This document shows positions 58,226-64,000 of a DNA stretch of 64,000 nt, piece by piece. Below the pieces are notes generated by a model. The model was not told the origin of the DNA and did no database searches. It worked only from the letters and a program-made list of their open reading frames with translations. This DNA is from Datisca glomerata (lineage: Eukaryota; Streptophyta; Magnoliopsida; Cucurbitales; Datiscaceae). The DNA is taken from NCBI GenBank assembly GCA_003255025.1, contig QANY01004000.1, positions 620,001 through 684,000 on the forward strand, written 5' to 3'. Both the position numbers and the translations under genes were made by a program. Numbering within the stretch: the stretch's first letter is position 1; each line of letters opens with the position of its first letter.

Positions 58226-58560
58226 ATTGATATTTGCCGAGCACCTCATCCTGCCAAACGGGATTTAGGGGTTTAGCCAAAACACACTCATGCTCACAGA
58301 AGGGATTCAAGGTCTAGCCAGAGTAGGCATGCCTGACTAGATATCAAGGAATGATGTATGCCGTGTACTCATGCTCGCAGAAGGGATTCAAAGGTCTAGA
58401 AAGAGCAGGCACGCCTGGCTAGAGAGTAAAGAAAGATGTTTACCGAGCACTCATGCTCACATACGAGATTGAAGGGTCTAGCCAGAGCCAACACGCTTGG
58501 TTAGACAATAAGAAAAGTAATGATCACCGAGCACTCATCCCGTATGACAAGGTCAAGGGG
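58226..58560 (+). repeat. Minisatellite type 2 of element Y
   Basis: About four units near 80-90 bp with CGAGCACTCATGCTCACA, GGGATTCAAGGTCTAGCCAG and GGCACGCCTGGCTAGA. Same order (type 1, then type 2) as in X. Confidence 0.8.
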
Positions 58561-59215
58561 AAGCCTTAATCAAGGCAATCTCGATGTCAGGGATGAGGAT
58601 TTCTGTCGAGCACTTTAGCTCAAAAGACATGGATAAGATCCTCTGATGAGTGCTTCAGCTTGCGGATTTACCCAGAACAAGAACACCTAGATAGGTGATA
58701 AAGGGAATGTCCTTTGACCAAGTACCGAAACCAAATGAATTCAACTTACTTTCTAGATCGTCAGACAAGTAAAAAGCTCAACTAGGAGAAGGTTTGCTCG
58801 ACTGAATGAAAAGGTTAACCCCCAATTTGGGAAAGGTTCACCTGACTAGACCTCCCAGATGGAAACACAAAAAGGCTTCATAAATGTCACAACAAATCTA
58901 TACGACCTCGGACCTCCTTCAAAGGGGATGCCCAAAAGAAAGGACCAAGTCCATCATGGAGCCCACTCAAACTTAATGTCAGAACAACCGTAAAACCCAT
59001 GTCAACAAGAATAAATTAAAGGATAAATGTCTCATCCAGACTAAGTTAAAGCTTGACCAAGGCAAAAAAGTATCCATTCGAGGTATGTTTATTACATTTC
59101 ATGTGACCAAGAGGATAAATAAGAGTGAAGCTAAAAAGAAGCAAAAGTTATTGAAGAAAGTTTATTCCAATCAGTAAGGAAATGGAAAGGGAAAATCTCC
59201 TATTTATAGGCCTAA

Positions 59216-59785
59216 ATTGAAGTGCACGAGGAGAGCTCCGTTAACCGCAAGCACAAGGCTATCATTGCTTACTGAAAGTAACGCATGACAGGTCCAATCG
59301 CCATGACAGGATATCAGGATAGCCTCCGTCTGGTCATTTTGACATTTGATGTAGAACACTTTATGTCAAAAGTCACCTCCCTTTTGTCCTATCGAAGACA
59401 AACATCGTGTCTTGTGAGGCTTCCCTAGCACGCCTCCGAGAGGATTTTTCGACACACTTCCTTCCACCGAAGATCCATGTATAAATACATCTACTAATAA
59501 ACAAAAGAGGTATGACTTCTCTCCCTTAAAGAAATTATGCCAAAAGATCAGCCAAATACTGACTCAGACATCAGAGGCTCTTCGACGAGGAAATCACTCT
59601 CGATTCTCTTCATCTTAGAGTTATTTGTTTTTCTTTTGAAGACATCGAGACCGTGAGGAGTTCCAACAAGAGGGAATGACACATAACATCATTGTTACCG
59701 ATTCTCCCGGCCAGAAGGACGCCTACACTTAGCACGTGAGACAAGTATACAAACATCCACACCGTTGAAGTTTTCAGCTAAAATA
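59216..59785 (+). repeat. 3' LTR of element Y, start lost
   Basis: It begins within the LTR at ATTGAAGTGCACGAGGAG (compare 48620) directly after internal DNA, so the first part and the polypurine tract were deleted. TATAAATA is at 59480-59487. It ends CAGCTAAAATA. Confidence 0.7.
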
Positions 59786-59843
59786 GGGCCTAACAATACT
59801 AATGGGTGATAATTGAGCCTAAAAATATAAAAAATGTCATACT

Positions 59844-61863
59844 TGTTGGAAATATGCCCTTAAAGTAGGGTGTAATAACTAATGATAAGTTTTTAGTTAT
59901 TTCTCAAACATTTTGTATTACTGAATTTAATGGATGAATGAAATTTTTTCTATTAATTAAAGTGTGTTAATAATTGACTCAAGTCCTGAAACTATTGTCA
60001 ACGTAAGAAGAGTAAAGACTGAGTGATCTTCCGGAAAAACTCTTTTGAAATAGTTCAGAATGTTATTCGCAATATTAGGATTGACTGGGCAATAGAGCCT
60101 AATTACGACTGTTTGGTTGAACCAAATGATGCCAGTATTGGGGCATAGGAGTGGAGACTCTAACGGTTGACCTAGACATGGTTTGAAACATCTTGAATAG
60201 ACTAGTATCCAATTAATTTAGAGCAAAGACGTTTATCTAGCTCTAAATCTAATTGTTACACTTATAATGATATTTTTAAAAATACTTTAATCTTGAGGTG
60301 AATACGAAACTAGACTTAGTTAGTCACAATATTTTGATATGCCAAATGAGTGAGTTCGAATTGCCGGACAATATCTCAACTGTTGGAATCGTGATTCAAG
60401 TATGTTAGAGTTGCGTGATTCACAAATATGAAAATTCGTGGCAAGATTGTAAATGCAACAATAACATCTTATGCTTTAGTGACAATTGTGTGAATAAATT
60501 AACTTGGCCAAGTATTCGATGAAAATGAATCATTGAATAAGACACGGTGAACTGTACGAGATAATTCAATGGTATATCTTTCGTATTCACAGTCAATAAA
60601 TAAGTTAATGAAATAATAACTAGATGACTAAAATGGTAATTTCACACTTGTTACTTATATTCACAAAGGGTAATGAAAATGAATCATTGAATAAAATACG
60701 GTGAACTGTACGAGACAATTCACTGGTATGTCTTTCGTATTCACAGTCAATAAATGAGTTAATGAAATAATAACTAGAGGAGTAAAATAGTAATTTTCAC
60801 ACTTGTTATTTATATTCACAAAGGGTAATATGTTAAAATATTCTATGGAACGTGAAATAAAAGTGTTTATTTGCACAAACAGAAAATGTAGGGCGCATGA
60901 ATCGAGAGTTGATTCGGCATCATACCTATAGTGGTGTCGTACGATCATGATTAAATAGGTAAGAAACTTGTGGAGATAAATTCGCCTAGTATTTGAGTCC
61001 TATAGTTTTATTCATGTGAGTCCATTTGGTCTCAGAAGTAGTTCATAAGGACAAGAATGAAAAATAACATCAATTGGACCAAAAATATTTTTTTGGATAA
61101 GATATATTTCCTAAACCCATATGTGATGGATGTTGTCACTTAATTACTGACAACCAGATAATTAATGGTCAAATTAATTAAATTTGTTATTTTCTAATTA
61201 TTAGATAATTAGTAAATAAATAAAATTAATTAATTAATGAAGATCAATTTAATTTATCAAATTAGATTGATGAATTTTGGACACAACATTGACTCTAGGA
61301 AGATATGTAATTTTCGACAATAGCAAAATTCAGGGGGTGAATTTTTGATAATTTAACATATAGATGTATACGTGAAAATTTCGTAATTATTATATAAGTA
61401 ATGACAATAGGATTGTATCCCTAACCCTAACACAATATGTGATTACACATAGCAGAAAATAGTTTCTCTTCCTCTGCCTACTTGCCGCCGAAATCCATCG
61501 AGGAGAAGAAAAAATTTGATTTTACTTCTTCAGTTGTTTTGAGAGCCCACACTCAATTCTTGATCAACATGCGACTGAGATATACTTCAGAATCCTACGA
61601 GTGGTTGTTAGTGTGAAAACTGATTCAAGTTCTACAAAAAATGAAGAACGCGAGACGACTAATAAGATTCCACCAAATCAGAATTTTTTCGATACAAAAA
61701 TTGTATAAAATTATTTCTACCTCTATTGAATACATTTTACTTAGTATGCATAATCATTAATTTTTAATATGATTAAATTGGTTGATGTGATTTTTTTCTT
61801 TTCCGCTTACAAATCGTTCGTGGTTCAATGATTTTTTCTCAAATTTTAAAACCTGATACAACA
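59844..61863 (+). mobile_element. Solo LTR, same family as 693-2210
   Basis: It starts TGTTGGAAATATGCCC, ends CCTGATACAACA, and is flanked by ATACT (59839-59843) and ATATT (61864-61868). A TATATAAG box lies near 61391. At 2.02 kb it is longer than the other copy, partly because of an internal duplication of 154 bp (60521-60829). No coding region. Confidence 0.75.
60521..60829 (+). repeat. 154-bp tandem duplication inside the solo LTR
   Basis: 60521-60674 and 60675-60829 both start GAAAATGAATCATTGAATAA and end TTCACAAAGGGTAAT. They differ at only a few positions. Confidence 0.9.
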
Positions 61864-61868
61864 ATATT

Positions 61869-63814
61869 ATGCAAAATAAAATAAGAGAAGAGAAATGAGA
61901 GAGTACCTTACAACTAAGGGAGAAGCCAAACATGAAGTTGGAGATGGGAAAATGAGGATGAGGGCTTCCAATTAATAAAGATTCATGACCCATCTCAACC
62001 ATTCATCATGAGTGGAAGGTCCATATCGTCTCGAGGAACACAATTATTATGGCACCTAAGAGAATGTACAAGTCACTTCATCCAACTCCTACTGGCTGAC
62101 AACAGTGTCACGTCAGTATGAAAAAAAGAAGAACTAAACTCCTCGAGTCCATAAAATAACCGTCCACAAAATATTTGTAAATTATTACATTTATAAGTTG
62201 TGTGTAATTTTTATCCACAAAATATTTGTAAATTATTTTTACATTTATAAGTTGTGTGTAATTTTTACGATAAAAATAACATTAAATTTATTTAAGATTA
62301 ATATTGCCAAGTCAATTGCTTACCGAAATTATTTTACTATACACAAGATATAAAGTACGGGTGAAGTTGTCATTTTTAATATTTAAATCACAATAAACGA
62401 AAAAGTTAATAATTTATCTTAGGCGGTTAAATTTTTAATGGGTATTGCATTTAAAATTTAAACCAAATATAGTCTAAAGAGGTTTAAAAACAAATCTTTC
62501 CCACTCATAATAAAAAAAATCCAGAGAAAGTAACATATCCATTTTAGTTATTTACAAGGATGAATTATAATCTAAAGAAAGTGAGTTTATAATATAGAGG
62601 TTCAAGTCAATGAATTAAAAATGAAAAAAAAAACAAAATGGTAAAAACTTGACGAAAAAAAGGCTTAAAAAGCAAATAATGAAAAAACGTTTTCTGTTTG
62701 TGATTTGCGAATTTCTGTTTTGTTTTGAAATGTTTTGGTTCAATATTTTTCGATATGAGTTCTCGAGTCCTTATTTTAGTTCACTAAATTACTCATGATA
62801 TTTGAATTTGAAACTTCATATTTTTAAGCAATTAAGGCAATGTCAAAGGAGCATTTACGATATACCAATCTATAAAATCTGAATATTTTAAAAAAATTAT
62901 AAAAAATCTAATATTTTTGAAATCTTGACAAAAATTTAATCAGATAATACATCGTCTAATTACCTTAAAAATCGTTTTGCTTGGTTATTTGAGATTCTGA
63001 CGCTTACCGGCCCTTAGAAGCGTGTGTGCCCTGAGAGAAATAGGCCAAAACTTTATGAAGAGTTGGGCTTTCCAGATGTTAGAATTTTCATGGATTTTCT
63101 TCTTTTCATTGGTCTGCACAGTTTATCGGAAGTAACTCTCAGGTTTCATACATGCACGTTACCGAAATTTCAGACTTTTACTATAGCTCTACAATAATTA
63201 CAATTTTTAAATATATGTTAAAATTACAAAATATTTAGTAATTTTAAGAATTATGAAGCTTACATTTAACCATATATGTAAATTTATCTTTTAGTCTATA
63301 CTGTGTTGGAAGAAAAAATTAAGTTGGTCAATAAATTTAATTTTTTTTGTTAAACTTAATGTCTATTAAATAATGATCTAATCAAAATATTATATCAAAC
63401 TACAGCGTAATAAATGTTAATATTAAAATCAGAATGTTAAATATGTATCCAACGGAAAATTTTTATTGGAACAGATTTAACACGAGATTGCTTAATTTGT
63501 TTTTATGTGAAAAACATGTTCCATAAGAAAAAAAGTCGAGAAATCGTATTTCATTTTTTTTTTTAAATTTCTCAAGAGCTTCCCACCATAATTTCTCAGA
63601 CTTATTTTTGCCGAACAAGCAGAGGGAAAACATAGAATTGGCGCTTAAACTAGGCCCTGCACGCTCGCCGCCGTACATTTTACACGTTCGCCTCTAGAAA
63701 AGGAAGAAGCTCACCGTTTTCGACTTACTCATGCAAAGACAAGTATTCAACCATCACCGCCACCGTTCCACCGTCAGAATCTAAGCTCGCCGCTAAAACC
63801 GGCCACCGCTACAC
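61869..63814. other. Intergenic and promoter/5' UTR of the trihelix gene
   Basis: AT-rich up to about 63580, then richer in G+C and pyrimidines. This last part is probably the 5' leader of the gene at 63815. No other gene is seen. Confidence 0.5.
62163..62267. repeat. Tandem duplication of about 52 bp
   Basis: Two units (62163-62213 and 62214-62267) with TCCACAAAATATTTGTAAAT and ACATTTATAAGTTGTGTG; the second has about three extra T. Confidence 0.85.
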
Positions 63815-64000
63815 ATGGAAACCGACTCCGCCACTAGTACTCCATCACCTGTAACAGCGCCTTCAAGGCCTTCCTCGGCATCTTTACCCATTCGTGAAGA
63901 TTGTTGGACCGAGGACGCCACTTTCACTCTCGTCGAGGCCTGGGGTGACCGTTACCTCGAGCTCAAACGCGGCAACCTTCGTCAGAAAGACTGGTGGGAG
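63815..64000 (+). CDS. Trihelix transcription factor, ASIL-like, N-terminal part
   Basis: The first 62 codons are open to the window end. A Ser/Pro-rich start ([20 protein letters not shown]) leads into the first helix of a Myb/SANT-like trihelix domain: [20 protein letters not shown], then [16 protein letters not shown]. The spaced tryptophans (W31, W43, W60/W61) and the GNLRQKDW motif are typical of the ASIL/SIP1 clade, nuclear DNA-binding proteins; Arabidopsis ASIL1 represses embryo genes in seedlings. The start is supported by an in-frame TAA at 63794 upstream and by the family's usual short N-terminus. Which member of the clade this is cannot be decided from the fragment. Confidence 0.85.
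   Translation, partial: METDSATSTPSPVTAPSRPSSASLPIREDCWTEDATFTLVEAWGDRYLELKRGNLRQKDWWE

Larger units (their letters stand above)
48500..59785 (+). mobile_element. Tat-like LTR element Y, interrupted by element X
   Basis: The 5' LTR is split: its first part lies left of 48807, and its second part (55979-56360) lies right of the nested element X. Joined, they match 59216-59785. A primer-binding site, TTGGTGCCGTCTGTGGGA, follows at 56362. Internal DNA (56380-59215) is short and has no gag-pol, only an unassigned conserved region and tandem repeats. The right end is ...CAGCTAAAATA. The left end is approximate, and no convincing target duplication was found. Confidence 0.7.

Noticed and set aside
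61419..61430. CCCTAACCCTAA, telomere-like
   Set aside because: Only two units inside a solo LTR, expected by chance.
63463..63678. Minus-strand ORF of 71 codons upstream of the trihelix gene
   Set aside because: It overlaps the presumed promoter and leader of that gene and shows no domain; a divergent gene is possible but unsupported.

Overview
The window looks like a gene-poor, AT-rich stretch of a dicot nuclear genome. It holds one complete host gene, one gene cut by the window end, and otherwise nested, mostly dead transposable elements. The complete gene is a single-exon MAX2-type F-box/leucine-rich-repeat gene (35887-37971, minus strand), the F-box subunit of strigolactone and karrikin signalling. 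Its sequence reads like an asterid MAX2; placing it closer (for example Lamiales) would be a guess. The partial gene starts at 63815 and encodes the N-terminus of an ASIL-like trihelix transcription factor.

Left part (1-18.8 kb). A non-autonomous hAT-like DNA transposon (92-2441, 8-bp target duplication) is interrupted by a solo LTR (693-2210). A full-length but decayed Ty3/gypsy element (2759-13077) follows, with gag, RT, a second RNase H, integrase, a long 3' region with two tandem-repeat arrays, and an antisense coiled-coil ORF. Then comes a broken Tat-like element on the minus strand (13782-16914), and a 1.02-kb tandem duplication with intron-like AT-rich segments (16672-18725).

Middle (18.8-34 kb). 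A decayed Ty1/copia element on the minus strand (about 18830-25808) is followed by a second copy of the left block (25815-30720). This second copy lacks both the solo LTR and the Ty3/gypsy element and shows their empty target sites, so the order of events can be read directly. Its Tat-like element is bounded on both sides (27275-33887, target duplication AATCT), is internally deleted, and carries an antisense ORF behind its own TATA box.

Centre (34-48.5 kb). This contains MAX2, then AT-rich DNA with a fragment of an endogenous pararetrovirus (coat-protein region, plus strand, 43998-44570), a head-to-head set of minus-strand ORFs of possibly related origin (41260-43186), and an inverted repeat between them.

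Right part (48.5-64 kb). A threefold nest: Tat-like element Y (about 48500-59785) has element X (48808-55973) inserted in its 5' LTR, and X carries a solo copia LTR (about 49735-51121). A second solo LTR of the family seen near the left edge lies at 59844-61863. The Tat-like element at 27 kb, X and Y share a roughly 50-bp minisatellite in the same sense orientation. Nothing prokaryotic, no CRISPR array and no tRNA or rRNA gene was recognised.
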